64,000 bases of DNA from an uncultured Solimonas sp. (lineage in GTDB: Bacteria; Pseudomonadota; Gammaproteobacteria; Nevskiales; Nevskiaceae): positions 1 to 64,000 of the forward strand of contig CAMLDZ010000004.1 of NCBI GenBank assembly GCA_946478985.1, given 5' to 3'. The notes under the pieces were generated by a model, which searched no databases, had not been told where the DNA came from, and saw only the letters and a list, made by a program, of their open reading frames with translations. Below, piece after piece: positions 26,213 to 35,444 of the stretch (position 1 is the first letter of the stretch; every line of letters begins with the position of its first letter). Made by a program: the position numbers and the translations under genes.

Positions 26213-26473
26213 TCAGGCGGCCGGACCTTGCGGCGGTTCACGCTGCTCCAGCGCCTTGATGCGCTTCTCCAGTGTGGCCAGCTTGCGCTGCGTGCGTGCC
26301 AGCAGTTCGGCCTGAGTGTCGAAGCGTTCACGCGAGACCAGATCCCACTTCTCCAGGTTGGCGCGCAGCATCGCCCGGAAGTTGTCTTCCAGTTCGCCGC
26401 GCAGCCCGCGCATGCCCGGAGGCAGGATGCCGGCCAGCAGGCGGGCCAATTCTTCGATGCGACCGGATTCCAT
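26213..26473 (-). CDS. ubiK: Ubiquinone biosynthesis accessory factor UbiK (BMFP domain)
   Basis: An 86-residue protein, mostly a long coiled coil at the C-terminal end with regular Leu/Ala spacing (LATLEKRIKALEQ). The N-terminal half has ELARLLAGILPPG, typical of the YqiC/BMFP family. UbiK forms a trimer-like complex with UbiJ and helps aerobic ubiquinone synthesis at the membrane. ATG at 26473 gives the usual length; the frame runs on upstream but not in protein-like sequence. It probably shares a transcript with comM, as the two are 19 bp apart. Confidence 0.88.
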   Translation of the reverse strand: MESGRIEELARLLAGILPPGMRGLRGELEDNFRAMLRANLEKWDLVSRERFDTQAELLARTQRKLATLEKRIKALEQREPPQGPAA

Positions 26474-26550
26474 GATGTTTGTCTGAGGGTGGGCCTGACG
26501 TGAGGGGCGTAAGGGTAAGACGGCGCGGTAATGCCGTCGAGCGCCGCAAT

Positions 26551-26567
26551 TGCGCCGAATTGGTGCA
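26551..26567. promoter_or_regulatory. NtrC-like site upstream of glnK
   Basis: TGCGCC-GAATT-GGTGCA differs from the NtrC dyad TGCACC-N5-GGTGCA by one base. Its centre is about 74 bp upstream of the expected sigma54 start of glnK, a workable enhancer position. Confidence 0.62.
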
Positions 26568-26606
26568 CAGTGCGGCAGCCACTGGCGCAGATCGGCGCCA
26601 ATTTGC

Positions 26607-26622
26607 TGGCATGGTCCATGCT
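26607..26622 (+). promoter_or_regulatory. Sigma54 (-24/-12) promoter of glnK-amtB
   Basis: TGGCAT-GGTCC-ATGCT has GG (26608-26609) and GC (26620-26621) 10 bp apart and matches RpoN consensus well. Expected start is near 26633, leaving a 62-base leader with AGGAG (26682-26686) ahead of the glnK ATG. The -24 half TGGCAT is identical to that of the porin promoter at 23425. Confidence 0.72.
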
Positions 26623-26628
26623 TCGTAG

Positions 26629-27033
<405 letters not shown>

Positions 27034-27047
27034 GGGGGGAACGACGA

Positions 27048-28694
27048 ATGATGCGCAAATTCTTGAGCGCCGCGATGTTGGCGGCACTATTCAGCCTGGC
27101 GCCCGCCAGTTGGGCGCAGGAAGAGGCGGCTCCGGCAGCGGAAGCGCCGGCCGCTGCCACGCCGGCACCGGAAGCAGCTCCGGCTGCGGCCCCGGAAAAG
27201 AAGAAAGCCAAAAAGGAAGAAAAGAAGGAAGAAGTCGCCCAGGCTGAACCGGCTCCGGCCACTGCGGAAGCGGCGGCTCCGGCTGAAGCCGCAGCGCCCG
27301 AAGCGGCGCCTGCGGAAGCAGCTCCCGCTGAGGAAGCGGCTCCGGCTGCAGCGGCGCCGACCTACAACGAAGGCAATATCACCTGGATGCTGCTGTCGAC
27401 GGCCTTCGTGCTGTTGATGTCGGTGCCGGGCCTGGCGCTGTTCTACGGCGGCATGGCGCGCGCCAAGAACATGCTGTCGACGACCATGCAGGTGTTCACG
27501 ATCTTCTGTCTGATCGCGGTCCTGTGGTGCGTCTACGGCTACTCGGTCGCCTTCAGCGGCACCGGTCCGTTCTTCGGCACCCTCGACAAGACCTTCTTCG
27601 AGGGCATCGTCCTCGATCCGACGGGCTCGTTCTTCGTGCCGACCGCAACCTTCAGCCGCGGCGTCTACCTGCCTGAGCTGATGTTCGCGATCTTCCAGTG
27701 CACCTTCGCCTGCATCACCGTGGCCCTGATCGCCGGCGGCTATGCCGAGCGCATGAAGTTCAAGGCCGTGCTGATCTTCTCGGTCATCTGGTTCACGTTC
27801 TCGTACCTGCCGATGGCGCACATGGTGTGGTGGTGGGCGGGTCCGGATGCCTACGTCGGCAAGACGCCGGAAGAGGCAGCGGAGCTCACCGCGACCGCGG
27901 GCTACCTGTGGCAGATGGGCGCACTCGACTTCGCCGGCGGCACGGTCGTGCACATCAACGCCGGTATTGCGGGCCTGGTGGCGGCGATCTTCGTCGGCAA
28001 GCGCTCGGGTTACGGCAAGGTGGCGATGCCTCCGCACAACCTGATCTTCACCTCGATCGGCGCTGCGCTGCTGTGGTTCGGCTGGTTCGGCTTCAACGCC
28101 GGTTCCAACCTCGAAGCCAACGGCTATGCAGTCCTGGCGTTCAGCAACACGCTGTTCGCGACGGCCATCGCGGCGATCGCCTGGCTGGGCATCGAGTGGA
28201 TCCTCAAGGGCAAGCCGAGCCTGCTCGGCCTGGTCTCGGGTGCGGTTGCCGGCCTGGTCGGCATCACCCCGGCGGCCGGCTTCGTCGGCCTGCAGGGCGC
28301 GCTGGTGATCGGCCTGGCTTGCGGCATCCTCTGCTTCTTCGCGGTCTCGTATCTGAAGAAGCTGCTGGGTTATGACGACGCGCTCGACGCCTTCGGTGTC
28401 CACGCAATCGGCGGCATCATCGGTGCGATCCTGACCGGCGTGTACGTCAACCCGGAACTGGGCGGCATGGGCTACGCGATGGACTGGACGCCGGCTGACG
28501 CCGTCAAGTTCGGCTATGACTCCTCGCAGATCCTGATCCAGTGCAAGGCGGTTGCGATTGCGGCGATCTGGTCGGCGGTGGTGGCTGCGGTGACGCTGAC
28601 GGTCCTCAAGTTCACGATCGGCCTGCGCGTCAGCGAGGAAGCCGAGAGCGAAGGCCTGGACGTCGCCGAACACAGCGAGAAGGCCTACAACTAA
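27048..28694 (+). CDS. amtB: Ammonium transporter AmtB (first copy) with long Ala/Pro/Glu/Lys linker
   Basis: A 548-residue Amt/Mep/Rh channel, about 100 residues longer than usual. After a signal peptide (1-23, ending SWAQ) comes a low-complexity stretch (24-104) of Ala, Pro and Glu with the lysine-rich patch KKKAKKEEKKEE (51-62); the channel proper begins near NITWMLLSTAF. The twin-histidine motifs VVHINAG and FGVHAIGG and the FALYGG-type start (LFYGGMARAKN) are present, so it should conduct ammonium. The linker would face the periplasm. It is co-transcribed with glnK and followed by an intrinsic terminator. Confidence 0.92.
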   Translation: MMRKFLSAAMLAALFSLAPASWAQEEAAPAAEAPAAATPAPEAAPAAAPEKKKAKKEEKKEEVAQAEPAPATAEAAAPAEAAAPEAAPAEAAPAEEAAPAAAAPTYNEGNITWMLLSTAFVLLMSVPGLALFYGGMARAKNMLSTTMQVFTIFCLIAVLWCVYGYSVAFSGTGPFFGTLDKTFFEGIVLDPTGSFFVPTATFSRGVYLPELMFAIFQCTFACITVALIAGGYAERMKFKAVLIFSVIWFTFSYLPMAHMVWWWAGPDAYVGKTPEEAAELTATAGYLWQMGALDFAGGTVVHINAGIAGLVAAIFVGKRSGYGKVAMPPHNLIFTSIGAALLWFGWFGFNAGSNLEANGYAVLAFSNTLFATAIAAIAWLGIEWILKGKPSLLGLVSGAVAGLVGITPAAGFVGLQGALVIGLACGILCFFAVSYLKKLLGYDDALDAFGVHAIGGIIGAILTGVYVNPELGGMGYAMDWTPADAVKFGYDSSQILIQCKAVAIAAIWSAVVAAVTLTVLKFTIGLRVSEEAESEGLDVAEHSEKAYN

Positions 28695-28725
28695 GCTCGC
28701 TGCACGGATTCATCTCCGGTGGGTT

Positions 28726-28761
28726 GGGGCGGGTTCCTTCGGGAATCCGCCCCTTTTCTTT
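28726..28761 (+). terminator. Terminator after the first amtB
   Basis: GGGGCGGGTTCC (28726-28737), a TTCG tetraloop and GGAATCCGCCCC (28742-28753) form a near-perfect 12-bp stem, followed by TTTTCTTT. It separates the two glnK-amtB pairs. Confidence 0.82.
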
Positions 28762-28803
28762 GCGCACGCTTCTTGCGGGCTCAGGCTTGCTAACGCGTGC
28801 TAG

Positions 28804-29178
<375 letters not shown>

Positions 29179-29201
29179 CCGCACCGCTCGAAATACCGCG
29201 C

Positions 29202-29231
29202 ACCCGGTGACTTCGGTCACCGGGTTTTCTT
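29202..29231 (+). terminator. Terminator between the second PII gene and second amtB
   Basis: ACCCGGTGAC (29202-29211), loop TTCG and GTCACCGGGT (29216-29225) form a perfect 10-bp stem followed by TTTCTT. It could reduce or stop read-through from the PII gene into the second amtB. Confidence 0.8.
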
Positions 29232-29286
29232 GTATCTGGCCCCTGCCCCCGGCTCCCTGCCACGGAGCCCTCGACAACGGTTCCCA

Positions 29287-30594
29287 ATGACGCGAACTGC
29301 TCTCCGGAGACTGGCGACGATCGCCGGTCCAGCGCTTGCCGCGCTTCTTCCCTCTCTGGCCTGTGCCGCGGACAGCGGTGATACCGCCTGGGTGCTCAGC
29401 TCCACCGCGCTGGTGCTGTTCATGTCGCTGCCGGGGCTGGCGCTGTTCTATGGCGGCCTGGTGCGCGCGCGCAATGTGCTGTCGGTGCTGGTGCAATGCT
29501 TCGCGATCGTCTGCATCGTCTCGGTGCTGTGGGTCGCCTTCGTCTACAGCCTGGCGTTCGCGCCCGGTAACGGCTGGATCGGCGGCCTGTCCAAGGCCAT
29601 GCTCCACGGCATCGCCGGCACCGAAGTCGGCACCCTGCCGGAACCGGTGTTCGCGCTCTACCAGCTGACCTTCGCGGCGATCACGCCGGCGCTGGTGATC
29701 GGCGGCTTCGCCGAGCGGATGAAATTCTCGGCGATCCTGATCTTCTCGACGCTGTGGCTGCTGGTGGTCTACGCGCCGGTCTGCCACTGGGTCTGGTCCG
29801 ACGATGGCTGGCTCAAGAAGCTCGGCCTGCTCGACTTCGCTGGCGGCACCGTCGTCCACATCACCGCCGGCGTCGCCGCGCTGGTCGCGGCGCTGATGCT
29901 CGGTCGTCGCCAGGGCTTTCCGCATACGCCGATGATGCCGCACAACATGACGATGACCCTGACCGGCGCCGGCATGCTGTGGGTCGGCTGGTTCGGCTTC
30001 AACGGCGGATCAGCGCTGGCCGCCAACGCCGGCGCTGGCCTCGCCGCGCTGGTCACGCATACCGCCGCCGCCGCCGGGGCCTTGTCATGGTCGGTGCTGG
30101 AATGGCGCCATTACGGCAAGCCCAGCGCGCTGGGCATCGTCACCGGTCTGGTCGCCGGCCTGGGCACGATCACGCCGGCCGCCGGCTTCGTCGGCCCCGG
30201 CGGCGCGCTGGTGATCGGCGCGGCGGCCGGCCTGGTCTGCTTCAACGCCACGCACGCGATCAAGCGCGTGCTGAAGATCGACGACTCGCTCGACGTGTTC
30301 CCGGTCCACGGCGTGGGCGGCATCCTGGGTACGCTGGCGGCCGGCGTGTTCGCCTCGGCCGGGCTTGGCGTCTTCAGCGGCCAAGGTTACGCGCAAGGCA
30401 TGACCATGGCGTCACAGCTCGGCGTGCAGGCGCTGGGCGTGGCGGTCGTCGGCGCCTACACGGCCGCCGTGACCTGGGGCCTGCTGCTGATCGTGCGCGC
30501 GATCGTCGGCCTGCGCGTCACCGAGGAAGAGGAGACGCTGGGCCTCGACACCACGCACCACAACGAGCGCGGCTACGACCTGCAATGGCTCTGA
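29287..30594 (+). CDS. amtB: Ammonium transporter AmtB (second copy)
   Basis: A 435-residue Amt channel of normal length. A signal peptide (1-28, ending LACAADS) is followed directly by the first membrane helix, without the low-complexity linker of the first copy. LFYGGLVRARN, the first pore histidine in VVHITAG and the second in FPVHGVGG are present. It belongs to the second glnK-amtB pair; the terminator between them suggests that amounts of the two proteins are set apart. It ends 16 bp before a strong bidirectional terminator. Confidence 0.92.
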   Translation: MTRTALRRLATIAGPALAALLPSLACAADSGDTAWVLSSTALVLFMSLPGLALFYGGLVRARNVLSVLVQCFAIVCIVSVLWVAFVYSLAFAPGNGWIGGLSKAMLHGIAGTEVGTLPEPVFALYQLTFAAITPALVIGGFAERMKFSAILIFSTLWLLVVYAPVCHWVWSDDGWLKKLGLLDFAGGTVVHITAGVAALVAALMLGRRQGFPHTPMMPHNMTMTLTGAGMLWVGWFGFNGGSALAANAGAGLAALVTHTAAAAGALSWSVLEWRHYGKPSALGIVTGLVAGLGTITPAAGFVGPGGALVIGAAAGLVCFNATHAIKRVLKIDDSLDVFPVHGVGGILGTLAAGVFASAGLGVFSGQGYAQGMTMASQLGVQALGVAVVGAYTAAVTWGLLLIVRAIVGLRVTEEEETLGLDTTHHNERGYDLQWL

Positions 30595-30610
30595 TCAGTC
30601 CCGGCTTCAC

Positions 30611-30639
30611 AAAAAAGGCCCCGCGTGCGGGGCCTTTTT
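30611..30639. terminator. Bidirectional terminator between amtB and speE
   Basis: AAAAAAGGCCCCGC-GT-GCGGGGCCTTTTT is a perfect stem with A-run before and T-run after, so it stops transcripts from both convergent genes. Confidence 0.88.
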
Positions 30640-30654
30640 CTATCCAAAGTGCCT

Positions 30655-31506
30655 TCAGATGCCGAGCGCCTTGCGCACGAAGTTCGGCAGGGCAAATGCC
30701 GCGCGGTGCGTGTCGACGTTGTAGAACTGCGTGTCGAGCGCATCGATCGCCTGCGCATCGAGGCGGCTGACCAGGCTGCCGGCCTGCTTGGCGGCGATCG
30801 AGCCCGACCACCAGCCGGACGGGTAGATCACCTGCGGGAAGTGCAGCATCGTGGTTTCGGCGAAGCCTGCGTCCTTCATCGCTGCGTGCATCTCCTGGAT
30901 CAGGCCCAGATGCAGCAAGGGCGACTCCGACTGCTGCACCAGCAGGCCGTTGGGCTTGAGCGCCTTGATGCAGTCCAGGTAGAACTTCTTGCCGAACAGG
31001 CCTTCGGCCGGGCCGACCGGGTCGGTCGAGTCGATGATGATCAGGTCGATCGAGCCCGGCGCCGCGTCCTTCATCCACTGGATGCCGTCGCCGAAGAACA
31101 GGGTCGCGCGCGGATCGCTGTTCTTGTCGCACAGCTCGGGGAAGTACTGCTCGGACAGGCGGGTGACGCGCTCGTCGATCTCGACCTGTGTGGCCGACTT
31201 CACTTCCGGGTGCTTGAGCACTTCGCGCAGCGTGCCGCAATCGCCGCCGCCGACGATGACGACGGTTTCCGGATTCGGGTGCGAGTTGAGCGCCGGGTGC
31301 GACATCATCTCGTGGTAGAGGAAGTTGTCGCGTGTCGACACCATCGTGCAGCCGTCGATCGTCATCAGATAGCCGAAGGTCTCGGTCTTCCAGATTTCGA
31401 TCTTCTGGTACGGCGTCTGCTCCTCGTGGAGCTTTTCGCCCTTGAGCGAGAACGCGGTGCCGGTCGATTCCATCGGCTCGGTGAACCAGCTGCGATCCAG
31501 CGTCAT
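30655..31506 (-). CDS. speE: Spermidine synthase
   Basis: A 283-residue polyamine aminopropyltransferase. It moves the aminopropyl group of decarboxylated S-adenosylmethionine to putrescine. The cofactor-site motif GGGDCGTLREV is near residue 96, and DSTDPVGPAEGLF carries the catalytic aspartate and the product-site loop. ATG at 31506 has GAGGACATC just ahead; the upstream open frame lies in the divergent promoter region. It stands back to back with arginine decarboxylase, so both polyamine genes may share regulation. Confidence 0.92.
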   Translation of the reverse strand: MTLDRSWFTEPMESTGTAFSLKGEKLHEEQTPYQKIEIWKTETFGYLMTIDGCTMVSTRDNFLYHEMMSHPALNSHPNPETVVIVGGGDCGTLREVLKHPEVKSATQVEIDERVTRLSEQYFPELCDKNSDPRATLFFGDGIQWMKDAAPGSIDLIIIDSTDPVGPAEGLFGKKFYLDCIKALKPNGLLVQQSESPLLHLGLIQEMHAAMKDAGFAETTMLHFPQVIYPSGWWSGSIAAKQAGSLVSRLDAQAIDALDTQFYNVDTHRAAFALPNFVRKALGI

Positions 31507-31660
31507 GATGTCCTCGTAAAGTGGTGGATGCGGATGTTTGCGCCCCGCGCAGGATGGCGACGATGCAGCGGCGCCGGTCGCACGGGGCCGACGCGCGGCC
31601 CTACAATTGCCGCCCCGCGCGCCTTTGTGCGGGCGCGAGTATATCGAGTGATGTGCAGAA

Positions 31661-33553
31661 ATGAATGACGCGAAGCCGCACTGGGACGCAGCGCAGGCCA
31701 ACGAGCTGTACAACGTGCCGCAGTGGGGCGAGGGCTATTTCGACGTCGACGCCCGCGGCCATGTGCGCGTGCGGCCGCACCGCGAGCAGTCGCCACTGGC
31801 GATCGACCTGTACGAGCTGGTGCAGAAGCTGCCGGAGCAGAAGCTCGCACTGCCGGTGCTGCTGCGCTTCGCCGATATCCTGCACGACCGCGTCGATCAG
31901 CTGACCGGCGCCTTCGCGCAGGTCATCGGCGAACTCGGTTATCGCGGCCGTTACACCGCGGTCTATCCGATCAAGGTCAACCAGCAGGGCGACGTGGTCG
32001 AGGAGATCGTCCGCCACGGCGGCGAGCGCGTCGGCCTGGAAGCCGGCAGCAAACCGGAGCTGGCGGCGGTGCTCGGTCTGGCCCGTCCGGGCAGCGTGGT
32101 GGTCTGCAACGGCTACAAGGACCGCGCCTACATCCGCCGCGCGCTGATCGGCGCCAAGCTGGGTCATCAGGTGTATGTCGTCGTCGAGAAGCTTTCCGAG
32201 CTGCCGTTGCTGATCGAGGAATCGAACACGCTCGGCGTCGCGCCGCTGATCGGCCTGCGCGTAAGGCTGTCGGCCAATTTCACCAGCACCCAGCAGAACA
32301 CCGGTGGCGAGAAAGCCAAGTTCGGCCTCAGTTCGCCGCAGGTGCTGGAAGCACTGGAGATGTTGCGCGCGGCCGGCCATCTCGACGCGGTGCGGATGGT
32401 GCACTTCCATCTCGGCTCGCAGGTCGCCAACGTGCAGGACGTCGCCCGTGGCCTGCGCGAGGCGGCGCGCTTCTACGTCGAGCTGCGCCGGCTTGGCGCG
32501 CCGGTGGGCATCGTCGACGTCGGCGGCGGTCTGGGCGTCGACTACGAAGGCACGCGCTCACGCTCGTTCTGCTCGATGAACTATTCGCTGCGCGAGTACG
32601 CGCGCAACATCCTGCGCACGCTGCAGGAGGTCTGCGCGGCGGAGGGCATGCCGGAGCCGGACGTGATCTCCGAATCCGGCCGCGCGCTGACCGCGCATCA
32701 TGCGGTGCTGATCGCCGACGTGGTCGATCACGACGCGGTGCCGGAAAGCGCATTGGAGGCACCCCCGACGGAGTCACCGACGATCCTGCACGAGCTGCAT
32801 GCGCTGCTCGGCGAGATCGACGCGCAGGGCCCGGTGGAAACCCTGCACGACGCCGCGCAGTTCTTCGCCGATGCGCAGGCGCAGTACACGCTGGGCCTGC
32901 TGAGCCTGCCGCAGCGCGCTTATGCGGAGCGCGCCTATTACGCCGTCGCGCGCGCCGTGCTGCCCAAGCTGGACCCGACGATCCGCGCGCAGCGCGAGGC
33001 CATCGACGAAGTCCGCAACAAGCTGGCGGCCAAGTACTTCTGCAATTTCTCGGTGTTCCAGTCGGTGCCGGACGCCTGGGCGATCGACCAGGTGTTCCCG
33101 ATCATGCCGATCCACCGCCTCGACGAGCGGCCCGAGGTGCGTGCGCGGCTTTGCGACCTGACCTGCGATTCCGACGGCCGCCTTGACCAGTACGTGGACC
33201 GCGAAGGCCTGATGCCGACGCTGGCGCTGCATCCGCTGCGCGCCGGCGAGCCCTACCTGATCGGCTTCTTCATGGTCGGCGCGTACCAGGAAATTCTCGG
33301 CGACATGCACAACCTGTTCGGCGACACCAATGCGGTGAACGTCGTGCCGGACGGCGCCGGTGGCTGGCGCTTCGCAGGCGCCGAAGCGGGCGACCGTACC
33401 GACGAGCTGCTGCGTTACGTGCACCTGGAGCCCGAAAAGCTGGCTGACGCCTATCGCGCCAAGCTCACCGCGTCCGGCCTGCCGGCCGCCGAGCAGCAGG
33501 CGCTCTATGCGGAGCTGGAAGCCGGGCTCAGCGGTTACACCTACCTGAGCTGA
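31661..33553 (+). CDS. speA: Biosynthetic arginine decarboxylase
   Basis: A 630-residue PLP enzyme of fold type III that makes agmatine from arginine, the first step to putrescine. The PLP lysine is Lys105 in VYPIKVNQ, HFHLGSQ forms part of the phosphate site, and DLTCDSDG near 505 holds the catalytic cysteine and aspartate of the second half site. The length matches SpeA proteins. It faces away from speE over 154 bp. ATG at 31661 is the first good start although no strong ribosome site is visible. Confidence 0.93.
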   Translation: MNDAKPHWDAAQANELYNVPQWGEGYFDVDARGHVRVRPHREQSPLAIDLYELVQKLPEQKLALPVLLRFADILHDRVDQLTGAFAQVIGELGYRGRYTAVYPIKVNQQGDVVEEIVRHGGERVGLEAGSKPELAAVLGLARPGSVVVCNGYKDRAYIRRALIGAKLGHQVYVVVEKLSELPLLIEESNTLGVAPLIGLRVRLSANFTSTQQNTGGEKAKFGLSSPQVLEALEMLRAAGHLDAVRMVHFHLGSQVANVQDVARGLREAARFYVELRRLGAPVGIVDVGGGLGVDYEGTRSRSFCSMNYSLREYARNILRTLQEVCAAEGMPEPDVISESGRALTAHHAVLIADVVDHDAVPESALEAPPTESPTILHELHALLGEIDAQGPVETLHDAAQFFADAQAQYTLGLLSLPQRAYAERAYYAVARAVLPKLDPTIRAQREAIDEVRNKLAAKYFCNFSVFQSVPDAWAIDQVFPIMPIHRLDERPEVRARLCDLTCDSDGRLDQYVDREGLMPTLALHPLRAGEPYLIGFFMVGAYQEILGDMHNLFGDTNAVNVVPDGAGGWRFAGAEAGDRTDELLRYVHLEPEKLADAYRAKLTASGLPAAEQQALYAELEAGLSGYTYLS

Positions 33554-33564
33554 GCGGCAGGACT

Positions 33565-35289
33565 TTAGTAGTCGAGCACCGCCAGTTCCGGCCGGTAGAC
33601 CCAGCCCTTGAAACTGTCGAGCAGCGGCTTGCGCTCGCAGTCCTCCAGCTTGCCGGCACACAGCCGACGCATCGCCGACAGGCCGTCGAAGTACTCGTTG
33701 CGCGCCAGACCCGCCGTGTCGGCGATCAGTGACGGCAGCAGCGCGATGTCGAGCAGCGCCGGCGAGTCGACCGGATTGATCGGCCGGTAGTTGCTGCGCA
33801 GTTGATACTGGGTGATGAAGTCGGGCTTCGGTTCGCGTAGCGCGTAGGCTGGCTGCGCCTCCTCGAAGTAGGCCTGGTGATCGCCGAAGTACGCCCATAG
33901 CGTGCGGCGCGGCTGCTGTTTCAGATAGCTCTCCAGCGCCGCGATGCTGCCGTCCAGGGTGACCATCTTGTTGCTGTAGTCGCTGAGCTTGCCCTTCAGC
34001 GACTTCGGAAGGCCGGCATGGGCCAGACCCGGCAGCACCGGCGTGTCCTTGGGATACGGCGCGTGCTCGTGGATCGACAGCATGTACAGGAACAGCGGGC
34101 ACGGATCGCCGGTGTTCAGGGCGTTGCGCTTGAGCAGCGTCACCGCCGCCTCGGCCAGCCGCGGACTGGTGGCGATGTCCCACTCGTCGCCCGGCACGCC
34201 GTCGTACTCGGGGAAGTCGCGCAGCGTCAGCACCTGATCGAAGCCCAGCTGCTCGTAGATGCGGCCGGCGCCGTAGAAACGCTTGAAAGTCGGCATCAGC
34301 ACCACGGTGCGGTAGCCGCTGGCACGGAAACGTTCGACCAGATGCGACTGCACGTGCGGCGTCACCGAGTTGAAGACCAGGTTGCGGCGTGCGCCGAAGT
34401 CGTCCGGCACCAGTCCCGTCAGCAACGAGAACTCCGACAGCCAGGTCTTGCCGCCGTAGGTGTGCACGCGCAGCAGGCCGTGCGCGCGCGTCTCGGCGCG
34501 CTTGTCGAACATCTTCAGCTTGGGCCACTGTGCACCTTCGACCTGGTAGCCGCGCGGGTCGAAAGTCGATTCGTTGAGCCAGACCACCACGTCCGGCCTG
34601 GCGCCGCCCGCTGCGACCGGCACCGGCGGCAGCGCCTGCGCCCGTTCGCGGAACAGCGTTGCATCGTGCGCGGGCAGCGAGTCCGGCCGCTCGAAGACGT
34701 TGTACGAATACACCAGCCGGCTCATCACGCCGCAGACCTGCAACTTGCCGCAGTCGGCGTCATCGCGGAATACCTGCCAGGTGTGGTGGTAGCGGTTCTG
34801 CCAGGCGAACACAGCCCAGGCGGCCAGCGCTGCGACGCAGACCGCGCGCAGCCGCCAGTTCAGCAGCGCGCCGCGCGGCGCGAACCAGGCGCGTGCGATC
34901 AGCGCCGCCGCCAGCACCACGAAAGCCGCCGCCGCCGCCTGCAAGCGCGGGTAGCGGGCGATGATGGTCCAGTTGGCGCTCTGGCCGATGAAGTAGAAGT
35001 CGAGCAGCGCGAGGCGGTTGTCGAAGTACTTCAGCTTCAGCTCGCCGGCACCCCAGGTGAGGAGGCTCAGCAGCGTTGCCACTGCCAGCGCGACGCGCCA
35101 GCGACCGGTCGCAGCGAGCGTCGCCAGCAGCGGCACCGCGAACAGGCCGAGGTTGATCAGCGCGCAGGTGAAGTCGTCGCTGTACTGCAGCGATACACGC
35201 AGCGCCCACAGCGTTGCCGCTGCCTGGATCAGGCCAAGGCCAAGCAGCGGCAGCTGCGTGCGGATGCCGGGCAGGGTGGAAGCGGTCAT
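33565..35289 (-). CDS. LTA synthase/phosphoglycerol-transferase-like membrane sulfatase-fold protein
   Basis: A 574-residue protein with about five N-terminal membrane segments (residues 12-170) and a large periplasmic domain of the alkaline phosphatase superfamily. WLNESTFDPRG carries the first metal ligand, the threonine in GGKTWLSEF is the likely nucleophile, YMLSIHEHAPYP and FGDHQAYF carry later metal-binding histidines and aspartates. The layout matches enzymes that transfer phosphoglycerol or phosphoethanolamine to envelope polymers such as periplasmic glucans. No glucan or LPS partner gene is next to it, so the substrate is open. Confidence 0.75.
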   Translation of the reverse strand: MTASTLPGIRTQLPLLGLGLIQAAATLWALRVSLQYSDDFTCALINLGLFAVPLLATLAATGRWRVALAVATLLSLLTWGAGELKLKYFDNRLALLDFYFIGQSANWTIIARYPRLQAAAAAFVVLAAALIARAWFAPRGALLNWRLRAVCVAALAAWAVFAWQNRYHHTWQVFRDDADCGKLQVCGVMSRLVYSYNVFERPDSLPAHDATLFRERAQALPPVPVAAGGARPDVVVWLNESTFDPRGYQVEGAQWPKLKMFDKRAETRAHGLLRVHTYGGKTWLSEFSLLTGLVPDDFGARRNLVFNSVTPHVQSHLVERFRASGYRTVVLMPTFKRFYGAGRIYEQLGFDQVLTLRDFPEYDGVPGDEWDIATSPRLAEAAVTLLKRNALNTGDPCPLFLYMLSIHEHAPYPKDTPVLPGLAHAGLPKSLKGKLSDYSNKMVTLDGSIAALESYLKQQPRRTLWAYFGDHQAYFEEAQPAYALREPKPDFITQYQLRSNYRPINPVDSPALLDIALLPSLIADTAGLARNEYFDGLSAMRRLCAGKLEDCERKPLLDSFKGWVYRPELAVLDY

Positions 35290-35388
35290 GGAACTGTCAT
35301 CTTGCGAAGGCGCGCACTGTAAGGCCCGGATCGGACAAATGAAATGCCGGTTGTCAGCTGAAGCCCGGCTTGCTGGCCCGCAGCGGGC

Positions 35389-35423
35389 ACAAAAAAACCG
35401 CCGTCCGGCACCGGACGGCGGTT
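35389..35423 (-). terminator. Terminator of the cysC-sat operon
   Basis: On the minus strand AACCGCCGTCCGG pairs with CCGGACGGCGGTT (35411-35423 with 35396-35408) around a 2-base loop and runs into seven T residues. It is about 20 bp after the sat stop codon. Confidence 0.85.
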
Positions 35424-35444
35424 GGCTACGGTCAGGCTGAAAAA

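Noticed and set aside
28764..28778. Sigma54-like promoter for the second PII gene
   Set aside because: The -12 half TTGCG is fine but the invariant GG of the -24 half is CG, and it overlaps the T-run of the terminator.
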